64,000 nt of DNA from Epiperipatus broadwayi (taxonomy: Eukaryota; Onychophora; Udeonychophora; Euonychophora; Peripatidae). The position numbers were made by a program, and so were the translations under genes. The first letter of the stretch is position 1. The number at the start of each line of letters is the position of its first letter. Location: NCBI GenBank assembly GCA_028023455.1, contig JAQFVV010013279.1, positions 64,001 through 128,000 of the forward strand, in the 5' to 3' direction. Shown piece after piece: positions 24,331 to 36,951 of the stretch. Under the pieces are notes generated by a model. That model was not told the origin of the DNA. It worked only from the letters and a program-made list of their open reading frames with translations, and did not search any database.

Positions 24331-24698
24331 TTCTAAAACTGATTATTAAGCATATATATTCACTGTAAGATTTTTCAGTTTTAGTAAATAGTTTTAAAAT
24401 TTTGACTTTGTACACACAGATGTATATATACTATACTGGTTCACAACAAAACAAAAACTGAACTAAAACCAAGGAATAAAGATAAAATTTAAGTCTAAAG
24501 GTAAAACTTAATAGAAGTTACAGCTTTCAAAATCAGAAGAGTTTTACTAGTATATTCTTTTGTCTTATTCAATCCAGCTCATGTTGGAAACCACCAAGTT
24601 CAAAGCATAACCCTTAAGAAATATAGTTCATATGCTTTCTTTTAGTTTGTTTTCATGAACCTAGTATAATTTAATTCTATTATAAAAATATAAAGATA

Positions 24699-24740
24699 AA
24701 CATCATATGATCACCATTTATAGAGAGTTTTACCTGTTTT
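24699..24740 (+). mobile_element. 42-bp family C micro-copy
   Basis: AACATCATATGATCACC at the left and AGAGTTTTACCTGTTTT at the right are the two recognised ends of family C, joined with nothing between. The 14-base repeat AAAATATAAAGATA flanks it perfectly at 24685-24698 and 24741-24754. It defines the family's ends and shows that a nearly empty copy was inserted or collapsed. Confidence 0.85.
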
Positions 24741-24754
24741 AAAATATAAAGATA

Positions 24755-27630
24755 CAATATTTTTTTCTACTCCATACCTGTTTTACATTATGTATCTTGT
24801 TTTATAGTCCAAATTAATAAATAATTATTGTGATACTGAATATCTATGCTAGATTGGAGTTTACACAAGTCTTTAATTTTTCAGGCTTTAAAAAAATATA
24901 TCAAGATGTAACAAAAATTCAAGAGAATTTATGTAGATAAATAAAAAAGTTTTACTTGTAACATAAATATAAAAATAAATCTAAATAAGAATGTTTTCAC
25001 AGATATATTTAAGCTCAAAACAATTTCTTCATTAACTATAAAATATGACTAGAAAATTTGCTACATTTTATAAGATTCTAAAATCTATTAATTTAAATGA
25101 AATTACTTTATTTACATATCATTATATCATTTGAGTATATGTTTTATTTTTCAACCGATGAATAACAAATTAGTGGTATTTGAAAATTTACATTGAATAT
25201 TAAAACTTGAAATAGCATAGATTCACAAGAGGTTAATTCATTAAAAAAATCCAATATTAATTAATAAAATTTTCTCTTTGGGACACAAAATAAAAGACAT
25301 TTGTAATGCAATAATTTTAAAATGTTTGCATATTATATGGAACAATTCAGAGACTAAAGTTTTGAAAATATAATAGACTTAACACATTCAAATTTAGCAT
25401 TAATCTTAGAAAAGATATGTTTCTTCTGGATGGCCAGTACTAAAATATGATTATTTATATTATATATCCGCAAATCTAATTATATCATGCATACATTATA
25501 TTATTTATTTATTATTCATTAAAAACATGGTAATATGTTGTAGTGGAATTTGGGAACTTCAATCCAAATGATGATGATGAAATTGATAAATGGTTTTATC
25601 ATTTCATGCACCCATTGGTGATATGTTGACATAATAGCAGTAATATTTCCTGCACATCAATATTCATTCAGATACCTGCACTTATTATAAATATACATCT
25701 TATCATTACATATAAATAATCGAGTACTATTTTAAAGATCTAAGCTCACTGGACATTTTATTTCTGTTTTGACTGATATAACTAACCATGATCTATTAAG
25801 GTGTACCTCACTACTTCCCTGAGGAATGTCCAGAAAAATCCAGGTTGAAATCATTATTCTTTAGATGATAGCAATTTCATTCAGAAGTATGCAAAAGCTT
25901 GCAGACACATTAAACTCAAGCATGATATTATACAACTATATTTAACTTATATCTTATTAAAATTGATGCAATTTAAGAATGTTGGCAAAATGGTGTTAAG
26001 AAAAATGAACACAGCAATCAACAAAAAGAAGGTAATCAGAAGATCTTAATAAATATTGAAATCAGAAGAGAGAAATTAATAATCAGAAGATGAACATTGG
26101 TGTTTAAGAAAGTTATCTGCAATATAACTTGAAAATGGAAGAGATATATAATGTGCAGGGTATAATATGAAAAAAAAGTGAAAGAATACATCACACAGTG
26201 AAGAGGATGAATAACTGGAATTTACAAAAAAAAAAAAAGAAAAAATGCAAATAAGAAATTAATATGATGGTCAGAAGAGTGGAGGAAGAAGTAATCAGAC
26301 CAATTCAGGATCAAATATCAAAGATCAAACAGAAATCCAAGAAATGGATAGTTGAGAAATATTGACTTGCAGGTAGCCTGAACACAATTCAAGAATCGTT
26401 AAAGTGAAAATTTAAGACAAACGAAAAACAGTATGTGAAATAACTGTTTAGAGAGTATTACAAAAAAGTATAATTAAAGAAAATTCAAAAACAGATTCAA
26501 TTAAGTTATTGAGTGGAGTCATAATGGGAAAAGAAGTCTTCAAGAGCCTGAATCACAGCAAGGAGATGCCAATCTATTCTTTAAGATAAAACCACTTATA
26601 AAAGATGCAGGGGAAACTTCTATGGATCCTTGACAGTTTATACTTTGTCAGTTGTTCAAATAATTGAAATTATTACACTTAATTTTCCATATAAGGTAGA
26701 CTACATGATTATGGGGCAGAACTATTGAGCAAGTAGATGAATTGTTGTTTTTTTAGTTACGAGTCAACAAATAAATGCAAGAAAGATTAAGGAAGAATTT
26801 TGGCTTCTCCAATCCAAATAAAGAGTTTTAATGAATGAGGAATAAGGCTAATATAAGAAATATGGCTGTTAAAAAATAATAAATATGGTTTGTTAAAATA
26901 CTCAGAAAACAAGGATAGCAATAATAGTTTGCAAAAAAAAAAGGCCGAGAATTATGTAAGAGATGTTTATATTATTATGAGAATAAAGAAGTAAAATCAG
27001 TTGTGAAATAGTTCTTTTGCAGTTTGCTTGTGTCTCCTATATTAATTCTTTACATATTGTGATAAGATCTTTGGCATATATGACGTTTTCACGATTGAAG
27101 TTAGCACAGTACTTACATTTACCTAAGACCAATTATCTTTATTTCAAGTTAATTTGTTATATTATTTAGAATTGAGTGAAATAGCTTCTTTTTCAAATGC
27201 AGCCTATTTTATTTCCAAAGGTAGATCTTATCCACTTAAATATATACTCACTTATATAGAGCATCTCAAATAGTGTGCACTAAATAATAGATAATAATAT
27301 ACATACTTCATATATAATACTCAAAAGTATTAATTCTTTTCATAAAACTATGTAATTCTTAAGCACTCACTGATTTCGAGTTGTGATGAAAAGATACAAT
27401 GATTCGGGCAGTGTTTTGTCAAAAGCTGCCTCACTGCATTTAATTAGTTTATGTTTATTGTACCTTTTCACCGTACTTGAAATCAATGAATACTTAAGAA
27501 TGCAGCATATATGTAAATTAAGTAGTGAATAAATTATGCATGAATTTGATGTTAGCCATAAGTAAAAGACTTTTGCTAATCCATATTTAATATAAATCCT
27601 CTCAATCTTCAGACAGTCAAATCAAGGCAT
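24755..27630. other. AT-rich stretch, partly purine-biased
   Basis: From about 25960 to 27000 the plus strand is strongly A/G-rich with many stops, as in decayed retroelement or transcript copies. Patches such as KKYN and FKNRFN hint at a LINE linker, but I cannot place a conserved motif. Near 25818, CTGAGGA is followed by an imperfect GAAA context that may be an old hammerhead. The rest is featureless. Confidence 0.35.
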
Positions 27631-27639
27631 ATTTGCTCA

Positions 27640-28955
<1,316 letters not shown>

Positions 28956-29684
28956 GAGGATTTCACAGATTTATGGCTTGAGTAGTCCCTTGTCTATTTT
29001 TCCTTGGCAAGACATCAAAGTCTTATTCCTTATCTAAAGTCTTTAACCCCTATCTGAATTGATCTTATGTTCATACTCATAATAAAAAAAAAAAAATTAT
29101 AAGACAAAGTGCTTTCCTGTTGCCCTCTTTGACCAGCAATATAATCTCCAATACAGGCTTAATGTGTTAGTAATTTATCTTAAAATGATAACCTGATTAT
29201 TGATTTCCTTTACATAACTGCCACCTATACTGATCTTCTATTGATTTTGATGAAACCAGCACCCAAAAGAGTATCCAGTTATTTAATAGCAATCAACACT
29301 CACCACTACTGACAACTTAGGAACTATGGTATTTTATAGTAGACATACCACTGTCCCCTTCATCACTTTCTGTTAATGAATGTTATTGTTAATGACAACT
29401 TATTTTCCCTACATATTAATTGATGGAGTTTAGGATAGCATGGATCTAGAACCTTTGTTCCAAAATTAAATACAGTCCTCAAGCATCAAAGTGGTTTCTT
29501 TCTTCTTTATAACCTTAAGATGAATGCACTTTTGGTGAAGTTCAATATAATCAATACTTCACTGAAAGTGCAATCAACTTTAAATTATAAAAAAGAAACC
29601 CCTTCATTACACATATGAACAAATGTATTGCTTATAACACTTCTTTCATACACACTTTAATGCAACAAATTTTCTTAAAAACTT
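28956..29684. other. Stretch without genes
   Basis: 28956-29060 may be 5' flank of the LINE. The rest is AT-rich with no recognisable element. Confidence 0.4.
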
Positions 29685-29735
29685 CTTTATTTTCCTTACA
29701 GTTTCGACTGTCCAGCAGTCTTCATCAGAGCTCTA
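29685..29735 (-). repeat. Family D core, single copy
   Basis: The minus strand reads CTCTGATGAAGACTG then GGACAGTCGAAACTGTAAGG, the shared core of the family D foldbacks at 37.6 and 57.7 kb. CUGAUGA, a stem GACUG/CAGUC and GAAA are present, but there is an extra A before the stem. The flanks cannot form a clear stem I, so it is only hammerhead-like. Confidence 0.5.
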
Positions 29736-30120
29736 TCTTCTTCTCTGCTTTAATTAAAATTAAATGTATGCAAATTTGAATTATAAAAAAAAATATGGGT
29801 AAAAATCAATTTTACAAAATTGTAAAGAATAGATGGAACAACTATTTATTAAACTTAGATGGTAATTAAATATTCATTTGTTGATTGTTTTGACAATAGT
29901 GTGGTGATTGAATATTTGCTTCAGAATATGGCTTTCTGAAATTTCGGTTTAATGTTCAAGAATAATGATGGCATCTCACTTTAACAATTTCATTATTTTA
30001 ATATAAAGTCATTATTTCATTGATTCTTTATAATTATTGATGCATGGGAACTATTTATTCATTGCTCCCAGAATGTAGTTATGATCATTTAATTTACACA
30101 TGCACACACATACATATACA
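29736..30120. other. AT-rich stretch without genes
   Basis: Nothing recognised. Confidence 0.5.
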
Positions 30121-30453
30121 TAGAGGTTAAACTCTATATATGGTAGTGACACTCAGTGCAAGCCAGAGTAATCAATGGATGCAAGAAGGTTTATGCATAA
30201 AATTCCTATCAAGTGACTACTCATCCAATATCCCCATACTAGTTTCTGGCTTTTGGCCTTTATCAGTGAGGAGCCTTGGATCTGAGAGCACAGTACCTAG
30301 ATATTAGAATCTAATGCAACCCTCCAGCAGCCACCTTCTTGCAGCCATTAATTACTCTGGCTTGCATGGAGTGGCACTACTGTATGGAGAGTTTTAGTCT
30401 CTGTGTAAACAGCTTGTGTCAGCATAAAGAACGTTGATCAGGTGATGTTTAGT
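30121..30453. mobile_element. Family C foldback repeat
   Basis: The left arm has GTGCAAGCCAGAGTAATC, GCATAAAATTCC and the ACTAGT block. The right arm has CATTAATTACTCTGGC and GTATGGAGAGTTTTAG. It ends TGATGTTTAGTGGG. CACACATA-type sequence on both sides may be the target duplication, but it merges with simple repeats. Confidence 0.7.
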
Positions 30454-30831
30454 GGGTTTTTTACACACACATATATATCTTGTTAGTTTTCTACAAATAT
30501 ATTAAATGTTTATTATTTTTAGTAATTTTACATTATTACTAATATTTTTATAATATAATAAAGTCAACAAATTTTGTTTTTTATTAATCATATTTTTAAA
30601 TATTGATTTTTACTTTATTCATTTTATTAGTTTTTTAAAATGACTTTATTTTATTATTGATTGTATTTTTATTTTGATCTTAAATAAAAATAATAAAATC
30701 AAATAAAAATGAATTATGTAAGTAAACAATAATAATACAATTAAGGAATATATTAAAAAACAAATATGTCAATTGTATAAAAGTAACAAGGGTCATTGGT
30801 TTATCTAAAATTGATTAGCAGGTGCATAACA
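30454..30831. other. AT-rich stretch without genes
   Basis: Low-complexity A/T sequence with many TTTTATT words; nothing else seen. Confidence 0.5.
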
Positions 30832-30842
30832 TTAAACATAAC

Positions 30843-31307
30843 ATGATTACCATTTCATATGCTTACACACTCTGTTAGAACAGGAAATGGTGATCAGGTG
30901 ATTTTTAGTAGTTTAATAACATTTTTGTCAAATGGGATGATATTGACTATGGTTAATAAAGAAGCGAAGACACCAAAATGTATTGATGCCAAACTAGGTT
31001 AAGTTTCTCCATCACTATACAAATAAATGATCTTGGATTGAAAACATTACTGTGCTTTTATTTTGGATTCATAGCTTTGTAGTTAATTAAAAGGTATAAG
31101 AAAACAGCTATTTTAGATCCTTAAGATTTAGATGCAGAACTCTCAGGTCCAAGGGCCCTCTCTGATAAGGTCACAAGTTGAAACTAGTCTGGAGATGTTG
31201 GATGAGTAGACACTAAATAAGGATTTTATGCACAATCCTTCTCGCATCCATTGATTACTCTGGCTTGCATTAGATGTCACTACTTTATAGAGTTTTGCCT
31301 CTGTTGT
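30843..31307 (+). mobile_element. Family C repeat, long form
   Basis: It starts TAAACATAACATGATTACC and ends AGAGTTTTGCCTCTGTT. It is flanked by GTGCATAACAT (30832-30842) and GTGCACAACAT (31308-31318), an 11-base target duplication with one mismatch. The long spacer is in the opposite orientation to the copy at 20.1 kb. The hammerhead-like core is damaged (CTGATAAGG, then GTTGAAACTAGTC), so G8 of the core is lost. Confidence 0.8.
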
Positions 31308-31454
31308 GTGCACAACATCCTGTATTAATAGATATCACACTAAAAATTTAATGTCAATCTGGAAAAAACAAAAATAAAATGGCAAAAAAATTTCTACTAA
31401 TCATATAAAAAAAATAAAAGGCACTTTTTAAAAAATACTACAATTTTATATTAT

Positions 31455-31967
31455 TAAAACAGGCAAAACTCATTATATGTATTGCCACACACAGCAAGCT
31501 AGAGTAATCAATGGATGCCAGAAGGCTTGTGCATAAAATCCCCATCTAATGCCTACTCATCCAATATCCCCAGACTAGTTTCTGGATTGTGGCCTTCATC
31601 AGTGAGAAGCAGATCTTAGGACCTAATGCAACCCTCCAGCAATCACCTTTTATCTCCATTTAACTACAAAACTATGAGTCTTAAACTAAAAACACCTTGA
31701 TGTTTTCAATCCAAGCCCATTAGCTTATATAGTCATATGGGCTGAACACAGTTCAGTACCCATATATTTTGGTGTCTTTGGTTCTTAAATAACCATAGCC
31801 ACCAAGATTTGGTTTTAAGCCAATAAACATAACATGACCATCACCTCTTATGCTTGTGTATAACTGTTGATTAGTCTAGCTTGCTGTGTGTGGCAATATG
31901 TATAGTGAGTTTTGCCTGTTTTAACAACAGTTATACACAAGCATAAGAGGTGGAGGTCATGTGATGT
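31455..31967 (-). mobile_element. Family C repeat, long form
   Basis: Begins TAAAACAGGCAAAACTC and ends AGGTCATGTGATGT. The 13-base target duplication AATTTTATATTAT is perfect at 31442-31454 and 31968-31980. On the minus strand the core reads CACTGATGAAGGCC, then AGAAACTAGTC. A second, inverted partial unit follows the spacer, so the copy is one full unit plus an inverted end. Confidence 0.85.
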
Positions 31968-31983
31968 AATTTTATATTATACA

Positions 31984-33350
31984 GTAGCAAATTCTCCCTA
32001 CAGTAGTGACAGTCAGTGCAAACCATAATAATTAATGTATGCTAGAAGATTTATGCATACTGCTATGTCCAGCGGTGACCAAGTTATAGCACAGCTGGAT
32101 TGCAAATAAAAAACGTGACTTTAATATAATCACAGGCAGCATGGCAATTTAAATTACAGATACTCCTGTAATTATAAACAGTTATTAGAAATGTTCTTTT
32201 CTCTTCAGCACACAAAGTAATAACACAGGAACACAATGGGTTCAATGCAGTTGATTTATATGGGACCTATGACCAGGTACTGTTGTCCCAAGATATTAAA
32301 TAAGAATCCGGAGAATAGTTCTCAGAGAGGTCACATTGGCAAGGCTGACAATAATTGTCAGTGGAAGAAACACGTCTGTTCTTCAAGGGTTTCAAATAGC
32401 TAATAATCTTCTCTTCCCCTTTCCGGTGAAGATCACGGCTCAAGTTTTTGTTTTAATAATCTAATTGGTTGGAATCCACCGGTACCACGTGGTAGTACCA
32501 ATGTTGTTACATTCCAACCTGCATTTTTGTTTAATCAATACATAATACGAGTTTTTATATTTTAAATTAATTTCATTTCTCTTTTCTGATAATTCTTATC
32601 AGGAGTTTAATTCATATTTTCCAATGGCATTTAATTAAATTTGCTTTAGGACTATTTGATGTTTAATCAGAGTTGCCGATCTTTAAAATAAATTCACCTA
32701 ATTAGTTCATAGCATTTTTATATGTCCATTGCATTTATACGTGCACATACTTGATTTACTTAAAAATTTTCTGTCTTTTTCGGTTTCAATAAAAATACGC
32801 ACTTGATCAGATTTTTTATGTGTATTTAGAACATACACTTCTTAACTAGTGCCTATGTGTCCCATATCTTCAGACTAGTTTAGTCTATCTTGTGACTTTT
32901 ACCATAGAGGAGCTTTGGATCTGAGACCATTGCACATAGATCTTAGGATCTAACGCAATATTCTAGCAACCACCTTTTATCCATTTAGTTACCTGTACAT
33001 TTTGGTGCCTTTGGTTTTTTACTAACCCTAGTCACCATTATCCTATGGGCAGGATTGTTATTAAACCACTAAAATATCACATGATCACTATTCTGTATGC
33101 TAACACAAGTGTTAAAACAGTGCAACTTTCCATACAATAGTACCGTCCAATGCAAGCTATAATAATCAATGAATTCTAGAAAGTAATCTGGGGATGTTGG
33201 ATGAGTAAGTACTAGATAAGGATTTATGCATAAACCTTTTAGCATCCATTGATTACTAAGGTTTGCACTGGATGGCACTACTGTATGGAGAGTTGTTACT
33301 GTTTAAACAGCTTGTGTAAGCATAGGAATTGGGGATTATGTGATGTTTTA
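31984..33350. mobile_element. Family C composite, interrupted
   Basis: The first part (31984-32058) breaks off inside the TTTATGCATA block. The next expected block (AGTGCCTA) resumes near 32843, after an unrelated 780-base insert. The remainder runs through the spacer to AAATATCACATGATCAC near 33065, and an inverted, diverged arm extends to GATGTTTTAGTG at about 33350. It is an older copy than its neighbours, judging by the mismatches. Confidence 0.65.
32059..32840. other. Unclassified insertion in a family C repeat
   Basis: This roughly 780-base block splits a family C copy and differs in composition: it is less AT-rich, with TCCAGCGGTGACC at its left and the near-palindrome GGTACCACGTGGTAGTACC near 32480. 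On the minus strand a stretch begins TGTAACAACATTGG and ends ACATAGCA, the TG...CA form of a solo LTR. The flanking bases do not give a target duplication, and no second LTR or PBS is seen. Its nature stays open. Confidence 0.4.
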
Positions 33351-35044
33351 GTGTTTATATTGCACAAAGACAAAAAATTTAAAAAATCTTTAATTAAAAA
33401 ATAAAAATCAGAATTACATTATGAAAAAAAATCCTGCTATTTAAAACAGTAATAAGCTAATCCACACATTATAATTACTGCAGGGATATAATTTTATATA
33501 AAATATAAAATAGTAAGCTTATAAAGTATACTCTAAACAACTCTCTTATAAACATTACTATAGTCTATATTTCCATTAAAATTTTCAATTGAAATGGAGC
33601 AAAAACATTAATGGATATTTTATTATTTAAACAATGCATATATTAAATTAATTATTGAATTTTATGCAGATTTTTGTACATACATATATGATATTTTATA
33701 AAAGTTTTAAAAAAGTAGAAATAAAATTTTAAATTCAATAATGAATATGCATGACAATTTTTTTGCCTTTTTTTAGTGAATATTAAAATAATACTTATTT
33801 ATGTAACCACACACAAATATTTATATAAATTTAAAAATAATTCTATATTTAAACTATATTCTATTTTTTTACTACTGAAGATGATGATGATACATGATCG
33901 AAACATTTTATATTTACAACAAGAACATATACCTAAAATTGTATCAAGTTTATTTTAAGGTTTTAAATTCAATATCCATCTTAATAATATGTATCTTAAT
34001 GATGTATCTATAAGACTGAGATCCTAAAATAAATTGTAATTATGAGCATGAAAAATAATAATAAAGTACCATTGATAATAAAAAAAATTTACCATTTGGC
34101 AGTAGTACCATATTGCTAAGTTAAATACAGCATGCCTTCAGGATAAAGAATGAATCCTTTAAGTGTTTAGTTATAAAACATAACACAAATTTTTGTTTAA
34201 TTCCCCCCCCCCCCACTGTTCACACAATTAGCAAGCAATATTCATAATTAAAATGAATGAAGTATGGAGCCTGAGACATTAAAGACTGCACCACCAATAT
34301 CTTCATGTATTTCACTTATGTTCTGTAAAATTTTATGACAATGGATATATCCGAGAAGAATAGCAGTAGCTATTAACTGGTCGTATATGAGATATCTTAA
34401 TTGGCCTTCCTAATGGATTGGATTTTTTTAAATCTTGGAACTTGTGTTTTCATAAAAGCTATTGTAATTAAGTTGAGTCAATCATACTGTAGTGAAACAT
34501 TAATGGAACTTGATTTGAGAGAAAATAATTAACCCCAGACTATAAACAAGCAAGTCTTTTTGCTGCTATGGGAAGGACATTAGTTGTTTTAGAAATGGAA
34601 GACTGTTGTTTCATATGCAGCTATGGACATATTTAAAAAGGAAAATATTAAGATAACTATTGATTGAGCGCATGTAGAACTACAGCCTCCCCCCCCCTGA
34701 ATCAGTGCATCATCACTTTTCTAACAAATCTAGATTACTTTTGCACATTCACCCTATAATTAATAATAATTTACTTTTATTGGATTGCTGTGGGTTGGTT
34801 ATGCATTCGGCCCAGATCACTCCCATAGTAAGTAAATGCATTGTTAAATTGTTATGAGTCTTTTCAAAAAATACTATTATTCAATAAGATCTGAATTTAC
34901 AACCCCAAAATTAAAAGTCTTATACTCAATCATAATATACTGAAATTTTTTATGTTAGATTGTATAAAAGGAAAAAAAATTATAATTCATGATAATTGGT
35001 TTGCTTCAACATTTCAGATGTTGGCTAAGTAAAGCTTTATTCTG
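33351..35044. other. AT-rich stretch without genes
   Basis: Contains C runs at about 34203-34214 and 34687-34695. At 33878-33915 a CTGAAGA...GATCGAAAC motif resembles a hammerhead core, but I cannot form stem I. No gene seen. Confidence 0.45.
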
Positions 35045-35057
35045 TATATTAATTTTG

Positions 35058-35493
35058 TTAAAACAGGCAAAACTCACTATACGTATTGCCACACACAGAA
35101 AGCTACAGTAATTAATGGATGCCAGAAGGCTTGTGCATAAAATCCCCATCTAGTGCCTACTCATCCAATATCCCCAGACTAGTTTCTGGTTTGTAGCCTT
35201 CGTCAGCGAGAAACCTTGGATCTGAGAGAACTGCACTAGATGAGCCTTGGATCTGAGAGCACTGCACTAGGTGCAGTGCTCTCAGATCCAAGGCTCCTCA
35301 CTGATGAAGGCTACAATCCAGAAACTAGTCTGGGGATATTGGAGGAGTAGGCACTAGATGGGGATTTTATGCACAAGCCTTCTGGCATCCATTGATTACT
35401 TTAGCTTGGTGTGTGTGGCAATACGTATAGTGAGTTTTGCCTGTTTTAACATCAGTTATACACAAGCATAAGAGGTGGTGGTCATGTGATGTT
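35058..35493. mobile_element. Family C foldback, well preserved
   Basis: Two arms of about 200 bp are near-perfect inverted copies meeting near 35270 (GCACTAGGTGCAGTGC). Perfect 13-base TATATTAATTTTG repeats flank it at 35045-35057 and 35494-35506. Each arm holds the hammerhead-like core, one on each strand. The outer ends are TTAAAACAGGCAAAAC at the left and GTCATGTGATGTT at the right. Confidence 0.88.
35286..35342 (+). ncRNA. Hammerhead-like motif, family C
   Basis: Stem I is AUCCAA...CCUCA (35286-35300) with UGGGG...UUGG (35331-35342) around an internal loop. The core CUGAUGA is at 35301-35307. GAA is followed by the palindrome ACUAGU and C35330, giving a GUC site. Stem II is the weak point: here only GG/CC pair, and A lies opposite A where active hammerheads have a G-C pair. 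The copy at 52758-52816 has three pairs (GGC/GCC) in the same place. I rate cleavage activity as uncertain. Confidence 0.55.
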
Positions 35494-35506
35494 TATATTA
35501 ATTTTG

Positions 35507-35840
35507 CTAACTGTAGCTGAAGCCAGCTGAAAGTACACTCAGCTACAGTTAACAAACTTAACATAAGGAATAAACCGTTACTTAGCCAATGTTCAAACGT
35601 TGAAGCAAATCAGTTACAAATAGGATAAGGAAAAGAAAAATAACTGCAAAAGAAATTTCAACTTGATGTCAATCTAAAACAAATTTACAAACTATTTTAA
35701 GAGTATACTGATAAGAATTAAAACCTTTTAAACGAATTAATGATTAATTCCAAAAACACAGAAAAGTCATGGAAAAAAGATCAAATTGTTTTGTTACGAT
35801 AGGATTTTTAGTTATTGCTATATTTTTAATGAAAATAAAA
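35507..35840. other. Stretch without genes
   Basis: An inverted repeat AACTGTAGCTGA / TCAGCTACAGTT occurs at about 35509-35550. The rest is AT-rich. Confidence 0.4.
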
Positions 35841-36092
35841 GGTGAATAACTCCGTGTGTGTGTGTAAAATTAAAAAATCAGATATATTAATCTTTAACAG
35901 GTTTAAAGTTTATATCTGTGCTAGAGATAATCTCTAGTTTCGAAAACGATTAGTAATAATCATTATTGTATTTATCTGAAATGGTTGGCGTCAAAGTTGC
36001 GAGTGGAGGGAGTTTGACAGTGGTAGATGAAAATGTAACAATTTACTCTAGATAAATATTTTGCATATAATAGAGAGATATATGAGAGATAG

Positions 36093-36147
36093 TGACCTGG
36101 GCCAACTGATGAGTGCTGGTTCAGCACGAAATGCATCTTGGGGGTCA
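36093..36147 (+). ncRNA. Hammerhead ribozyme, family A unit 1, intact
   Basis: Stem I is UGACC (36093-36097) with GGUCA (36143-36147) plus CCAA (36102-36105) with UUGG (36138-36141), separated by a UGGG/G internal loop. The core CUGAUGA is at 36106-36112. Stem II is GUGCUG/CAGCAC closed by GUU, six perfect pairs with G-C at the core end. GAA is followed by the palindrome AUGCAU (36131-36136) and C36137. All invariant bases are present. This is the best-formed ribozyme in the window. Confidence 0.9.
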
Positions 36148-36500
36148 TTTGTCTTTTATTGTATCTGTATTTATATGAATTTAAAAAGAATGGGGAAGTA
36201 TGGAGGTGTTTATTATATCTATAAAGATATTACATATGAGACAGAGAAAGGTGAATAGCTCCGTGTGTGTGTAAAATTAAAAAATCAGATAAATTAATCT
36301 TTAACTGAGGTTTAAAGTTTATATCTGTGCTAGAGATAATCTCTAGTTTCGAAAATGATTAGTAATAATCATTAGTGTATTTATCTGAAATGGATGGCGT
36401 CAAACTTGTGAGTGGAGGAGTTTGACAATGGTAAATGAAAATGTAACAATTTACTCTAGATAAATACTTTGCATATAATAGAGATATATATGAGAGATAG

Positions 36501-36555
36501 TAACCTGGGCCAACTGCTGAGTGCTGGTTCAGCACGAAATGCATCTTGGGGGTCA
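36501..36555 (+). ncRNA. Hammerhead ribozyme, family A unit 2, broken core
   Basis: The fold is the same as unit 1, but the core reads CUGCUGA (36514-36520): A6 is replaced by C, which should abolish cleavage. The outer stem I also has one changed base (UAACC for UGACC). Stem II, GAAA, the AUGCAU palindrome and the cleavage cytosine are unchanged. Confidence 0.85.
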
Positions 36556-36624
36556 TTTGTCTATCTTTATTTATATGAATGTAAAAAGAATGGGGAAGTA
36601 TGGAGGTGTTTATTATATCTATAA

Positions 36625-36883
36625 AAACATTTTTATTAATATTTATACTTTATTTTTATAATTATGTGAATAATTATATTTTATTTGACATTATTTTTTT
36701 ATCTTATTGTAGAAATGTTGATTCGTCGTCCCCCAAAGCTTTCTTAATAAAAGGCCATTCACATAACACCAAAAAAAAAAATCTTATTTTTTACCCATAA
36801 AAAATAAAAATGTTAATGATTTTATTGCTCAGGAACTCATAAGACGTTCGAGCAACAGGGCTGCAAGTACCAAAATTAATCCT
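36625..36883. other. AT-rich flank of the family A array
   Basis: A 66-codon frame at 36600-36800 is AT-driven and has no motif. An A11 run lies near 36771. Nothing else was recognised. Confidence 0.4.
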
Positions 36884-36951
36884 GGGACTGGAACCTCCGA
36901 TCCCAAGTCAGATAGATACTCTTCCAGTTTCGCCGAACCGCATTGAGTACT
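36884..36951 (-). mobile_element. tRNA-like SINE head
   Basis: On the minus strand the block has a box-A-like TTCGGCGAAACTGG, an arm with loop CTTGGGAT (an anticodon-like TGG in place) and a box-B-like GGAGGTTCCAGTCCC. It reads like the head of a tRNA-derived SINE different from the 11.9 kb family. The acceptor ends do not pair and no A-tail adjoins, so it is not a functional tRNA gene. Confidence 0.5.

Larger units (their letters stand above)
35841..36624 (+). mobile_element. Family A retrozyme-like tandem dimer
   Basis: Two direct units begin GGTGAATAACTCCGTG (35841) and GGTGAATAGCTCCGTG (36250), 409 bases apart, and match closely along their length. The second stops at about 36624, within CTATAAA. 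Each unit holds a hammerhead, with cleavage positions C36137 and C36545 lying 408 bases apart. That spacing predicts a monomer RNA of 408 nt. Tandem units of this size with type I hammerheads are the signature of metazoan retrozymes, non-coding retroelements that circulate as circular RNAs. Neither unit has a convincing protein frame. I could not define target duplications. Confidence 0.82.

Noticed and set aside
25818-25860. Hammerhead at CTGAGGA near 25.82 kb
   Set aside because: Neither stem II nor stem I can be closed with the available flanks; kept only as a weak scrap.
36884-36951. Functional tRNA gene
   Set aside because: An anticodon-like loop and box B are present, but the acceptor stem does not pair and box A is poor; a SINE head fits better.
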